Counted from the stretch's first letter, positions 8,010 through 15,548 are shown. The stretch: DNA of 25,240 bases from CAYGFH01 sp964356315 (GCA_964356315.1 CAYHHA010000024.1:1-25240), one strand, 5' to 3'. Notes: a model not told the origin generated them from the sequence alone. Numbers and translations are program-made.

Positions 8010-10214
8010 TTAAAATCTTCGTGGTCCTCGGTTAAATGGTCTTCGACCTCCTCGATCTCCATCTCCACCTTCTCGGCGTTCACGTGGTGGTGCTTTTTTT
8101 GCATCATCACCAAAAAGCATAGAAAGATTTATACGCTTTTGATCATCAATCTCCATGACGCGGACTTTCACTTTTTGTCCGAGTTGGACCACATCAGTAG
8201 GTGCGCCCACAAATTCCGTAGACATCTGTGATACATGCACCATACCCTCTTTGCCAGGGAGAATTTCAACAAATGCTCCAAATGGGAGAATTCGTTTTAC
8301 TTCACCTTCGAATTCTTCGTTTACTAACACTTCTCGTGTTAGTCCCTTTACCCATTCAACCGCCTTCTGTACCCCCTCTTCATTGATTCCAGAAATCATG
8401 ACCGTTCCATCATCTTCCACATCAACAGTCGCCCCAGTTGTTGCGATGATCTGTTTAATCATGCGACCCCCAGGTCCAATGACTTCGCCTATCTTTTCAA
8501 CCGGAATCATCACTCTCGTGACTTTTGGCGCATATTGTGACAATGATTTTCTTGGTGTTGCAATCACGGACGTGATTTTCTCAAGAATCTTCATACGGGC
8601 GACTGTCGCTCGCACAAATGTCTCTTTAATCATCTCATCAGTAAGCCCATCAACTTTTACATCAAGTTGGATTGCAGTGATACCGTTTTTTGTTCCGGCC
8701 ACTTTGAAATCCATATCTCCGGCAAAGTCTTCGATGCCCAGAATATCGGTTAACAATTCATATTTATCTGTCCCATGATCTTTATCCGTCATAAGACCGA
8801 TAGAGATACCTGCCACTGGCTCTTTTATAGGAACTCCCGCATCCATAAGAGCGAGTGTTGATCCACAAGTAGATGCCATAGATGTTGATCCGTTACTACT
8901 CATAACCTCAGATACGAGGCGGATGGTATATGGAAATACTTCTTCCGGTGGAATCACAGCGAGCAGTGCCCGCTCCGCAAGCGCGCCATGTCCGATTTCC
9001 CGTCGGTTAGGGGTACCAAATCGCCCAGTTTCTCCTACAGAATAGGGAGGCATGCTGTAATGGTGAATATATCTTTTTGATTCTTCACCCATTGGACTCT
9101 CGATAAGTTGCTCCAAAGATGGAGTACCAAGTGTTGCGACAGTCAAAACCTGAGTCTGCCCACGACTAAACATGGCACTTCCATGCGTTCGAGTCAAAAG
9201 ACCCACAGCAGCATCAAGCTCCCGGATTTGATCCAATTTTCTACCGTCAAATCTCTTGCCTTTATCCAAAATATCGTAGCGCACTTGTTTTTTAAACAAG
9301 TAATCAAGCGCTTCTTCGATAGCTTTAAGCGTGTAGACATTTTCATACGCCTCCATGATCACTTTTGCCAGATCAGCAACTTCTGTGCCACCATATTCTT
9401 TTTCCGCTTTTTTCGCAAATGCGACTTCCATTTCTTTTTTGTATTCACTTGCGATTTTTGTTTTCAATTCATCAGTTTTTGTTGTTTCGCCTGCTGAATC
9501 TTTTTTCTTACCGACTTCTTTTGTCAGTTCTTCGATAAGATCGATAATCTTTGCGTTTGCTTCTTTTGCTTTGATCACCGCTTCATAGGTTATATCGTCT
9601 GGTGTTTCACAAAATCCACCCTCAAGCATATGTACCTTATTTCTGGTTGAAGAAATGATAAAGTCAAAATCACTGCTCTCCTGTTCGGTCGCAGTTGGAT
9701 TTACCACATATGATCCGCCTTCTCCTTCAGAATTTTTCACATACCCCATGCGTACAGCAGATACTGGACCAGCCCATGGAACAGATGAAATAGAAAGCGC
9801 TGCAGATGTTGCAACGAGTCCCAACACATCAGGATCATTTACCCCATCGACAGACAATACGGTGATGATAACTTGCACATCATGTTTGTATGATTTTGGA
9901 AACAGTGGTCTGATCGATCGATCAATCACACGCCCTGCGAGAATTGCATCGTCGGTAGGTCGGCCTTCCCGTTTTACCCATCTCGATCCTTTGATTCGTC
10001 CACCAGCATACAACCGCTCAACGTATTCCACGCTGAGAGGGAAATAATCAAGCGCCGTTTCCTTTGAAGAAGCGGTGACTGTTGCTAAGACCATGGTCTC
10101 TCCGTATTGTGCGAGCACTGCTGCATTTGACTGCTCAGCAAATCTTCCAACTTCAAGAGAAAGCGTACGACCACTAAGTTCTAAGGTTTTGGTAACCAAT
10201 GAATGTTTTGACAT
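8010..10214 (-). CDS. pnp: Polyribonucleotide nucleotidyltransferase (PNPase)
   Basis: Phosphorolytic 3'-to-5' exoribonuclease that forms a trimeric ring in RNA decay. At 734 aa it shows two RNase PH-like halves, the second with the conserved FSRGQTQVL and PPYSVGETGR stretches, then a KH domain with GPGG at about 580 and an S1 domain (about 640-700). It closes with a short Arg/Gly-rich tail (RRPFNRGPRRF), suited to RNA binding. It follows rpsO, as in many bacteria, with 149 bp of structured leader. Start ATG at 10214 gives the standard MSKHSLVTKTLELSGR beginning. A perfect hairpin follows the stop. Confidence 0.97.
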   Translation of the reverse strand: MSKHSLVTKTLELSGRTLSLEVGRFAEQSNAAVLAQYGETMVLATVTASSKETALDYFPLSVEYVERLYAGGRIKGSRWVKREGRPTDDAILAGRVIDRSIRPLFPKSYKHDVQVIITVLSVDGVNDPDVLGLVATSAALSISSVPWAGPVSAVRMGYVKNSEGEGGSYVVNPTATEQESSDFDFIISSTRNKVHMLEGGFCETPDDITYEAVIKAKEANAKIIDLIEELTKEVGKKKDSAGETTKTDELKTKIASEYKKEMEVAFAKKAEKEYGGTEVADLAKVIMEAYENVYTLKAIEEALDYLFKKQVRYDILDKGKRFDGRKLDQIRELDAAVGLLTRTHGSAMFSRGQTQVLTVATLGTPSLEQLIESPMGEESKRYIHHYSMPPYSVGETGRFGTPNRREIGHGALAERALLAVIPPEEVFPYTIRLVSEVMSSNGSTSMASTCGSTLALMDAGVPIKEPVAGISIGLMTDKDHGTDKYELLTDILGIEDFAGDMDFKVAGTKNGITAIQLDVKVDGLTDEMIKETFVRATVARMKILEKITSVIATPRKSLSQYAPKVTRVMIPVEKIGEVIGPGGRMIKQIIATTGATVDVEDDGTVMISGINEEGVQKAVEWVKGLTREVLVNEEFEGEVKRILPFGAFVEILPGKEGMVHVSQMSTEFVGAPTDVVQLGQKVKVRVMEIDDQKRINLSMLFGDDAKKAPPRERREGGDGDRGGRRPFNRGPRRF

Positions 10215-10263
10215 AATGAGGTCTTGGGGGTCAGCAGGTTGGAAGTGGGATAATACTTATCTT

Positions 10264-10323
10264 TACCGAAGGTAAAAACAAGTACCATCACACTTCTCCT
10301 CAACTCCCAATCTCCTTTCGGTA
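10264..10323 (-). promoter_or_regulatory. Structured leader of pnp
   Basis: TACCGAA (10264-10270) and TTCGGTA (10317-10323) form a 7-bp long-range stem enclosing about 46 nt. The same TACC can instead pair locally with GGTA (10264-10274), so two exclusive folds are visible. E. coli pnp is autoregulated through a leader stem cut by RNase III and degraded by PNPase. A comparable role here is inferred from position and pairing only. Confidence 0.5.
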
Positions 10324-10351
10324 TAAAAATACTTAATTACTATGAATTAAG
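10323..10351 (-). terminator. Weak terminator between rpsO and pnp
   Basis: On the minus strand a 7-bp stem CTTAATT/AATTAAG (10345-10351 with 10332-10338, loop 6) is followed by TATTTTTAT. It begins 12 nt after the rpsO stop. The all-A/T-rich stem suggests partial readthrough into pnp. Confidence 0.45.
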
Positions 10352-10363
10352 CATCAATCGTTA

Positions 10364-10789
10364 TTATTTGGCCAATCCCAATTTCTGAGCTATGCCTTTG
10401 TAGCGGGCTGGATCTTTCTTTTCCAGATAATTCAAAAGTCTGCGTCTTTTACTGACTATGCCCAAAAGCCCTCGTCGTGAATGATTATCAGAAGGGTTTC
10501 CCTTTAGATGACCGACTAATTTCTCGATTCTTTTTGTTAACAGTGCCACTTGCACTTCTGGACTACCTGTGTCGCCTTCTTTTACCTGATATTGGGTAAT
10601 GACTTCGAGTTTTTCTTCACTTGGAACAGGAGCTATGACTTCTTCTTTCTTCGCTACCTTGGTTTTTGTAACCTTTGTTTTCTTTTCTACTTTAGCAGGA
10701 GCTTTGGTTTTTACCGTTTTTTCTTTTACCACTTCAGCTGCTTTTACGGTCTTTTTTTCTGCTTTTTTAGGTGTAGTTGCTTTTGCCAT
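10364..10789 (-). CDS. rpsO: 30S ribosomal protein S15 with long basic N-terminal extension
   Basis: The C-terminal 85 or so residues are a clear S15, the primary 16S rRNA-binding protein of the platform (GDTGSPEVQVALLTKRIEKL, then HSRRGLLGIVSKRRRLLNYL). S15 is normally about 89 aa. Here about 55 extra residues, mostly Lys/Ala/Val/Glu with repeated KK and TK pairs, precede it. The frame has no internal Met between residue 1 and the S15 core, and the promoter lies upstream of this ATG, so the extension appears real. The tail may bind rRNA or nucleic acid nonspecifically. It is followed by pnp. Confidence 0.96.
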   Translation of the reverse strand: MAKATTPKKAEKKTVKAAEVVKEKTVKTKAPAKVEKKTKVTKTKVAKKEEVIAPVPSEEKLEVITQYQVKEGDTGSPEVQVALLTKRIEKLVGHLKGNPSDNHSRRGLLGIVSKRRRLLNYLEKKDPARYKGIAQKLGLAK

Positions 10790-10800
10790 AAGAATAAATG

Positions 10801-10861
10801 AAAAGGAGCGATATTGTGCTCCAGTAGACCCTATTTTACATCAGTAGAGCAAAAATTACAA
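10801..10861 (-). promoter_or_regulatory. rpsO promoter and leader hairpin
   Basis: TTGTAA (10856-10861), a 17-bp spacer and TAAAAT (10833-10838) make a good sigma-70-type promoter on the minus strand, with transcription starting near 10826. A hairpin GGAGC/GCTCC (10818-10822 with 10805-10809, loop 8) followed by TTTT (10801-10804) lies a few nt downstream, before the ATG at 10789. It could be a weak attenuator or an S15 feedback site. Confidence 0.6.
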
Positions 10862-10880
10862 GAGAAAGAAATGAAGTGCG

Positions 10881-11888
10881 TTATGAAATATTTGAACTCT
10901 TAAAGATTTTTGGCTTCAACCAGTCAGGGGGTGCTTTTTGTTGTTTTGGTGCAGAATTTTCAGGTTGAGCTAGGTGTTGAGTCTCAGACTGAGGAGTGTG
11001 TTGCAACATTGGCGAAAGCGTCTTTTCAGTGACAGGATGTTCGCTCAAAACTGGGGCGATAGAGGCAACGGGAGTCATGGCATCATGTTCGATTTTTTGT
11101 GGTTCTGCAGTCACAGACTCTCCTCCATGGGTAATTTCTTCCGAAGGCTTAGGTGTCCCAAACCGTTTTCCCCCTGCGGTTATTGCTTTGCCCGCCAACT
11201 CAAACGCACTTGCCTTAATCGATTGAAGCTGAAAATTTTGTGTCGCGGCATATACAGCATTGAGTAAATTCGTTGCAATATCTTCTGTTATGGCAACGCC
11301 AAGCCCAGAAAGCAGTGCAAAGACGACTTCAGCGGTAGAAGTCGCAGTTTCATCGATCATATTGGTGTGCCCATATCTCGCGTTATTTACATGCCTATCT
11401 ATGTTGATAATTGGTTTTGATGCATACAAATCTTTATCGTCTTCAAACAGTTTTTTTAACCCACCAAGATGGATGGTATCTACACTAAAGATCAATTGAG
11501 CGGACTGACCAGTGTGGGCATAATGCACTTTATCTTCTCCAAATGAATCAAATCCAGGTCTCGGCTCAATAACGAGGTTAAATTTATTGCCTTCGATATT
11601 GTAACTTACCTTTTCTATGGATCCTTCCACATAATCCAAAGAAATCACAAAATTTTTCTTTGAGAGGACATTCACTACTTTTTGTGCACCGATATAATTA
11701 CTCAACTCAACAATCATAGGATCTGGACACGCGATCGTCACTTTTTTCCCAAGAGAGGTGAGGCCTAAATAGAGAGCAAGCGCACTTCCAATACTATCGT
11801 GAGTTGGATTCTCGTGCGTCACGATAAGTATGTCTTGCGCCGTTTCAAGTAACCCTTTTACTTTTGTTATATCGTTTGTGAAATCCAT
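10881..11888 (-). CDS. DHH-family phosphoesterase-like protein, degenerate and lacking DHHA1
   Basis: About 240 N-terminal residues resemble the DHH domain of NrnA/RecJ-like phosphoesterases. A first motif HENPTHDSIGSAL stands where the family has an HxxPDGDAxGSA form, and IDRHVNNARYG replaces the name-giving DHH signature. Several metal-binding Asp/His positions are therefore changed. The C-terminal DHHA1 substrate domain is missing and is replaced by about 95 low-complexity residues (Pro, Gln, Glu, Thr) ending in a basic tail with DWLKP. The frame stays open up to 11975 but that part is repeat-derived, so I place the start at the ATG at 11888 (335 aa); 11903 is possible. Activity is doubtful. 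Confidence 0.7.
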   Translation of the reverse strand: MDFTNDITKVKGLLETAQDILIVTHENPTHDSIGSALALYLGLTSLGKKVTIACPDPMIVELSNYIGAQKVVNVLSKKNFVISLDYVEGSIEKVSYNIEGNKFNLVIEPRPGFDSFGEDKVHYAHTGQSAQLIFSVDTIHLGGLKKLFEDDKDLYASKPIINIDRHVNNARYGHTNMIDETATSTAEVVFALLSGLGVAITEDIATNLLNAVYAATQNFQLQSIKASAFELAGKAITAGGKRFGTPKPSEEITHGGESVTAEPQKIEHDAMTPVASIAPVLSEHPVTEKTLSPMLQHTPQSETQHLAQPENSAPKQQKAPPDWLKPKIFKSSNIS

Positions 11889-11896
11889 AAATTTAT

Positions 11897-11975
11897 TTGT
11901 CATCGCGAGCGGAGCGTGGCGATCTAGTGTTGAGATTGCTTCGTCGTTTAGACGGTCTACTCCTCGCAATGACAA
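11897..11975. repeat. 79-bp MITE/REP-like element with inverted ends
   Basis: Ends TTGTCATCGCGAG (11897-11909) and CTCGCAATGACAA (11963-11975) are inverted repeats with one mismatch. The interior has the GC-rich hairpin-prone character of the GTCATTGCGAG repeats I recall from many unrelated bacterial genomes. It fills nearly all of the gap between infB and the DHH gene, and its false translation extends the DHH frame. It is a non-autonomous insertion candidate with no transposase here. Confidence 0.8.
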
Positions 11976-11981
11976 GGCATC

Positions 11982-13457
11982 TTATCCTGTAGTAACAGCG
12001 ATTATACCATCATTTATCTGAAAATCAACGACGCGGTCCAAAAGTATCCCGCAATCATTCCCTTTTTCGACTTTTGTGGTTTCTTCTTTTCCTTTTCGGA
12101 TTGATTTTATCTTAGCCCGTCCAACTTCAGCTTCTCCTCGGATAATTTTGATACTATCCCCTTTTGCGAGGCGACCGGACAGTATTTTTGTCCCGGCGAT
12201 TCTTGCTTTTTCAAATGGGAATTCGGCAATAATAGTTCCCTGTCCAAGCTCCCGCTCTTGAGAAATAACTTCTTTCATGCCGGACACGACTTCAGCGAGC
12301 TCATCGAGTAGTTCATAAATAATGGTATAGGTTCGGAAAATAACTTTTTCGGTCTGCGCCAGCATAGATACCGCGCTTGACGCTTTTACATTAAATCCGA
12401 CGATAAACGCTTTCGATCCCCTCGCCTGCAAAACATCACTCTCTCCAATATCTCCTACCCCACCTTCAATAACTCGCACACGGTCGCCTAATGAGGCTAC
12501 AATAGCTTCCAGAGACCCGGCTGTATCTGTTTTAAGGATGATATTTAATTTCTCTTTTTCTTGTTCAGACACGGGCTTCAACCAATCAGGCAAGGACGTT
12601 GCGCTATATTCAGGTTTTGCTGCAACTGGGGCCACCTGGACTTGTTCAATTGAGGCAGACGTGAGTGTAGATCCAACGGGCGGAAGTGTGGTAAATCCAG
12701 ATACCTCCACGGGCTTCGACGGACCTGCCTCTTTGACTGGTTTTCCAAATTCATCAAACATAGCGCGCACTTTAGCGACCTGCAGGTCTTTATCAAATAA
12801 AAGACTACCAAATTTCATAGTCCCTTCCCTGACGACAACCGATGCTACCATGCCTTTTCCTTTGTCTAAGCGCGTCTCTATGACAACCGCCTGAAGAGGA
12901 GCTTCTGGTTTTTGTGGCAATTCTTTCATCTGGGAAACCAACAAAATTAAATCCAATAACGCTGGAACTCCCGTGCCTGCTTTTGCGCTGACTTGTGCCA
13001 TTGGGATGTCGCCACCAAATCCTTCAACCTGAACGCCGTGCTTGGCGAGGTCTTGTTTCACCCGATCTACATTAGCTCCAACGGTGTCGATTTTATTGAC
13101 AACCACGATCATGGACACTCCTGCCGCTTTGATTTGGGCTATAGATTCGATAGTCTGAGGTTTTACGCTATCATCAGCTGCCACCACGAGAAGCGCGATA
13201 TCAGCCACAGACGCACCGCGAGATCTCATTTTCGCAAACGCTTCATGTCCAGGAGTATCGATAAACGTGATAGGCGCAGCGCCGAGGAGGATTTGATACG
13301 CACCAATACTTTGTGTTATACCACCGTGCTCACGGCTGGCTACATTAGATTTTCGGATAAAGTCCAAAAGAGAAGTTTTTCCGTGATCCACATGACCCAA
13401 TACCGCCACGATAGGAGGACGATACACCGTTTGTTGTTGAGCCTTTTTTTGCTTCAT
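11982..13457 (-). CDS. infB: Translation initiation factor IF-2, short form
   Basis: GTPase that brings initiator tRNA to the 30S subunit and promotes subunit joining. It is 491 aa against roughly 700-900 in most bacteria: the G domain begins almost at once, with GHVDHGKTSLLD at 21-32, DTPGHEAF at 67-74 and NKID at 121-124. The IF2-N region is absent. Domains II, III and the C-terminal fMet-tRNA-binding domain follow. Between domains II and III lies a Pro/Ala-rich linker with PDWLKP near 290-295. It lies 49 bp after nusA, in the common nusA-infB order. ATG at 13457 gives MKQKKAQQQ. Confidence 0.95.
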   Translation of the reverse strand: MKQKKAQQQTVYRPPIVAVLGHVDHGKTSLLDFIRKSNVASREHGGITQSIGAYQILLGAAPITFIDTPGHEAFAKMRSRGASVADIALLVVAADDSVKPQTIESIAQIKAAGVSMIVVVNKIDTVGANVDRVKQDLAKHGVQVEGFGGDIPMAQVSAKAGTGVPALLDLILLVSQMKELPQKPEAPLQAVVIETRLDKGKGMVASVVVREGTMKFGSLLFDKDLQVAKVRAMFDEFGKPVKEAGPSKPVEVSGFTTLPPVGSTLTSASIEQVQVAPVAAKPEYSATSLPDWLKPVSEQEKEKLNIILKTDTAGSLEAIVASLGDRVRVIEGGVGDIGESDVLQARGSKAFIVGFNVKASSAVSMLAQTEKVIFRTYTIIYELLDELAEVVSGMKEVISQERELGQGTIIAEFPFEKARIAGTKILSGRLAKGDSIKIIRGEAEVGRAKIKSIRKGKEETTKVEKGNDCGILLDRVVDFQINDGIIAVTTG

Positions 13458-13506
13458 GATTTCCTAAACCTAATCGCCATCCAAGTTTCATACAAGATTA
13501 GTGAGA

Positions 13507-14610
13507 TTACTCTTTTGGCAATTCTTCTTCTTTTGTCGGCACGGTCACATCATCTGTCAAAACAGGTGGTTGAGACGTTGCCTCAGCTTGTGTCGTAGCT
13601 TCTTTTGTTTCGGTAGTTCCAGCTTCGACGGCAACAACCTCAGTTGCTACTGGAGCAGGAACACTTTTCCCTCGGATATCAATTTTCCATCCGGTCAATT
13701 TTGCAGCTAGTCTCACATTTTGTCCATCTCGGCCAATTGCGAGAGATAATTGATCTTCAGGGATAAGCACTTCTGCAGCTTTTTTCTTTTCATCAAGCGA
13801 TACTTCGATATCTTTTGCAGGAGCCAGCGCCGCGATAATAAATTGCTTCGCATCATCACTATATTGGATAATATCTACTTTTTCGTTTCCCCCTAATTCA
13901 CTAATTACCCCTTGGACACGAACGCCTTTTTGTCCAACACAGGATCCTACGGGATCAACACCAGTCTGTGAAGAAAATACTGCGATTTTCGTGCGACCAC
14001 CAGCTTCGCGCGCAATTACCCTCAACTCGACAGCGCCTTGTGCAACTTCAGGCACTTCCCGTCGAAATAACCCCTCTACTAATCCTTTGTGTGCTCGAGA
14101 TACGATAATTTCATTTCCACGAGATGTTTCCCGAATTCCTTCAATGTAAAAGGTTAATCGTTGATTTAGATGATAGCGTTCGCTTGGACTCTGCTCAGCA
14201 GGAGGCATCACTGCCTGTGCGCGACCAACATCCACGATGATACTTGGACCATCAAATCGAAGCACCATACCAGAAACGATACCGCCCACTTTAGTCTGGT
14301 AATCAGTGATCACAGCGGATTTTTCCGCTTCTCGAATTTTTTGCAAAATAACCTGTTTTGCGGTTTGGGCCGCAATGCGACCAAACCCAGGAGGAGTTAC
14401 GTTGATTCCATCTTTAAATACCTTTGCTTCTCCAGTGTCTGGATGAAGTTCTACGGTAAATTGTTCAAGCTCATCATTTCCAAAATCTTTTCGATACGCA
14501 GCAAGGATTGCCGCTTTGATCGTTTCAAGCACGACCTCAGGGTCAATACCCCGTTCAGATGCTACTTGGTTTAATGCTAAAGAAAATTCGCTTCTGACTG
14601 TTGCTGGCAT
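13507..14610 (-). CDS. nusA: Transcription termination/antitermination factor NusA
   Basis: RNA-polymerase-binding factor that modulates pausing, intrinsic termination and antitermination. In 367 aa there is an N-terminal RNAP-binding domain (about 1-125), an S1 domain (about 130-200), KH1 with GQKG and KH2 with GRDG in LSLAIGRDGQNVRLAAKLTG, then a Glu/Thr/Pro-rich acidic tail. The acidic repeats of E. coli NusA are absent. A TTG at 14628 is possible, but the ATG at 14610 (MPATVRSEF) matches the family start. It heads the operon with infB. No rimP or ylxR gene is present. It is preceded by a strong promoter and an attenuator. Confidence 0.95.
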   Translation of the reverse strand: MPATVRSEFSLALNQVASERGIDPEVVLETIKAAILAAYRKDFGNDELEQFTVELHPDTGEAKVFKDGINVTPPGFGRIAAQTAKQVILQKIREAEKSAVITDYQTKVGGIVSGMVLRFDGPSIIVDVGRAQAVMPPAEQSPSERYHLNQRLTFYIEGIRETSRGNEIIVSRAHKGLVEGLFRREVPEVAQGAVELRVIAREAGGRTKIAVFSSQTGVDPVGSCVGQKGVRVQGVISELGGNEKVDIIQYSDDAKQFIIAALAPAKDIEVSLDEKKKAAEVLIPEDQLSLAIGRDGQNVRLAAKLTGWKIDIRGKSVPAPVATEVVAVEAGTTETKEATTQAEATSQPPVLTDDVTVPTKEEELPKE

Positions 14611-14661
14611 GTTAGTGTCCACAGGCAATCCGATGGTACTCGGGTGCCTAGTGGCCTCTGC

Positions 14662-14678
14662 ATCCCGCCAAGCGGGAT
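14662..14678. other. Second hairpin in nusA leader
   Basis: ATCCCGC (14662-14668) and GCGGGAT (14672-14678) form a perfect 7-bp stem with a CAA loop. On the plus strand it is followed by AA and six T residues, resembling a terminator, but no plus-strand gene lies upstream. On the minus strand it sits between the attenuator and nusA. Confidence 0.65.
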
Positions 14679-14693
14679 AATTTTTTATACTCT

Positions 14694-14721
14694 AAAAAAA
14701 TAGGTGGGATCTCCCCACCTA
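14694..14721 (-). terminator. Promoter-proximal intrinsic terminator in nusA leader
   Basis: TAGGTGGG and CCCACCTA (14714-14721 with 14701-14708) form a perfect 8-bp stem with a 5-nt loop, followed on the minus strand by seven T residues (14694-14700). It begins about 15 nt after the predicted nusA start site and about 100 nt before the ATG, so it acts on the nusA leader itself. NusA is known to stimulate intrinsic termination, so feedback control is plausible. Confidence 0.8.
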
Positions 14722-14742
14722 GCCTTTTTCTACTCTCTGCCT

Positions 14743-14770
14743 ATTATAGCACGAAACTGGGCACGGTCAA
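14743..14770 (-). promoter_or_regulatory. nusA-infB operon promoter
   Basis: TTGACC (14765-14770), a 16-bp spacer and a perfect TATAAT (14743-14748) on the minus strand form the best promoter match in the window. The predicted start is near 14736, giving a leader of about 125 nt. Confidence 0.8.
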
Positions 14771-14822
14771 GTTCCCCCAGGGGTAATAATCAAATATTCT
14801 AGCAATCAGTACACTCTTGTTG

Positions 14823-14834
14823 TACTATTTGTGT
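14823..14834 (+). promoter_or_regulatory. Predicted leaderless -10 of the Nudix-like gene
   Basis: TACTAT (14823-14828) ends 6 nt before the ATG at 14835, the same spacing as at ftsK and the Lon-like gene. No convincing -35 is visible. The position supports the ATG over the upstream in-frame TTG at 14817. Confidence 0.55.
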
Positions 14835-15254
14835 ATGGAGCAACACCCTAGGGTCAATGTCAGCATATTAGTACTCAGGGAAAATCAGGTTTTATTAGGA
14901 CTTCTGTCAAAAAAATGGCTACATAATGGTGAACAAGTATACGGTTCACCAGGAAGAGATATATACTTTCAAGAAACTATGGGAAATGCCATTAAACGGA
15001 ATCTTCTTGAAGAGATCGGCTGCGAAACAATCAAATACAAAATCATAGGGGTAAACGCGAATTACGAATGGGGCAATCACTATATTGGAATTGGAGCGAC
15101 AGCAACTATTATCGGTGAGCCAAAACTCATGAAACCAGATGATTGGGAAAGGTGGGAATGGTTCGATCTTGCCTCTCTCCCCACAAATCTATTCCCAGAG
15201 TTGAAGCATCTTCTCACCTGTTACACATCGAAAAAAGTTACCGTATCGGAGTGA
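14835..15254 (+). CDS. Nudix hydrolase-like protein with degenerate Nudix box
   Basis: 139 aa with the Nudix fold outline: a strand leading to LLGLL, then the box region and a late WEWFDLASLP segment typical of MutT-like proteins. Family enzymes cleave nucleoside diphosphates linked to another moiety. The box departs from GX5EX7REUXEEXGU: the usual PGG region reads SPGRDIYF, and RE is replaced by RN in RNLLEEIG, so the Glu equivalent to the MutT catalytic base is Asn while the EE pair remains. Catalysis may be altered. It begins the accessory region and is followed 7 nt later by a small membrane protein gene. Confidence 0.75.
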   Translation: MEQHPRVNVSILVLRENQVLLGLLSKKWLHNGEQVYGSPGRDIYFQETMGNAIKRNLLEEIGCETIKYKIIGVNANYEWGNHYIGIGATATIIGEPKLMKPDDWERWEWFDLASLPTNLFPELKHLLTCYTSKKVTVSE

Positions 15255-15261
15255 TAAAAAT

Positions 15262-15540
15262 ATGAGTAATTCAATACCGCAAATTACAGTCACTCACCCG
15301 AATGACACGAACGAAACAAGTATTCAGATAGGAAACATAGTCGGGATAACCGTTTTTATTGTTTTAGGACTAATTATTGGCGTACTTATTAAAAAATTTC
15401 TTCTGAAAAAAGGTAATTTCTTTCTGGCTTTTGTTATTGGTTTGATAACAATCGAAGGAATTCTTTATGCAACAAATACACTTGTTCATTGGTGGTCAAT
15501 AGGAAGCATACTGCTCCCACTTCGCCTTACGATACTGTAA
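15262..15540 (+). CDS. Small two-helix membrane protein, unknown function
   Basis: 92 aa, unrecognised. A polar N-terminal stretch of about 23 residues (Thr/Asn-rich, likely outside) precedes two hydrophobic helices (about 25-45 and 52-70) separated by a lysine-rich turn (KKFLLKK), then an amphipathic tail. It starts 7 nt after the Nudix stop, with GGAG overlapping the end of that gene, so the pair is probably cotranscribed. There are no catalytic motifs. Confidence 0.65.
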   Translation: MSNSIPQITVTHPNDTNETSIQIGNIVGITVFIVLGLIIGVLIKKFLLKKGNFFLAFVIGLITIEGILYATNTLVHWWSIGSILLPLRLTIL

Positions 15541-15548
15541 TCAATTGA

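Noticed and set aside
11889..11975. Extra 29 N-terminal residues of the DHH protein
   Set aside because: They are the translation of the 79-bp repeat from a TTG codon, with repeat-type residues such as LRGVDRLNDEAIS, not a protein domain.
14611..14628. TTG start for nusA at 14628
   Set aside because: An ATG six codons later matches the usual NusA N-terminus.
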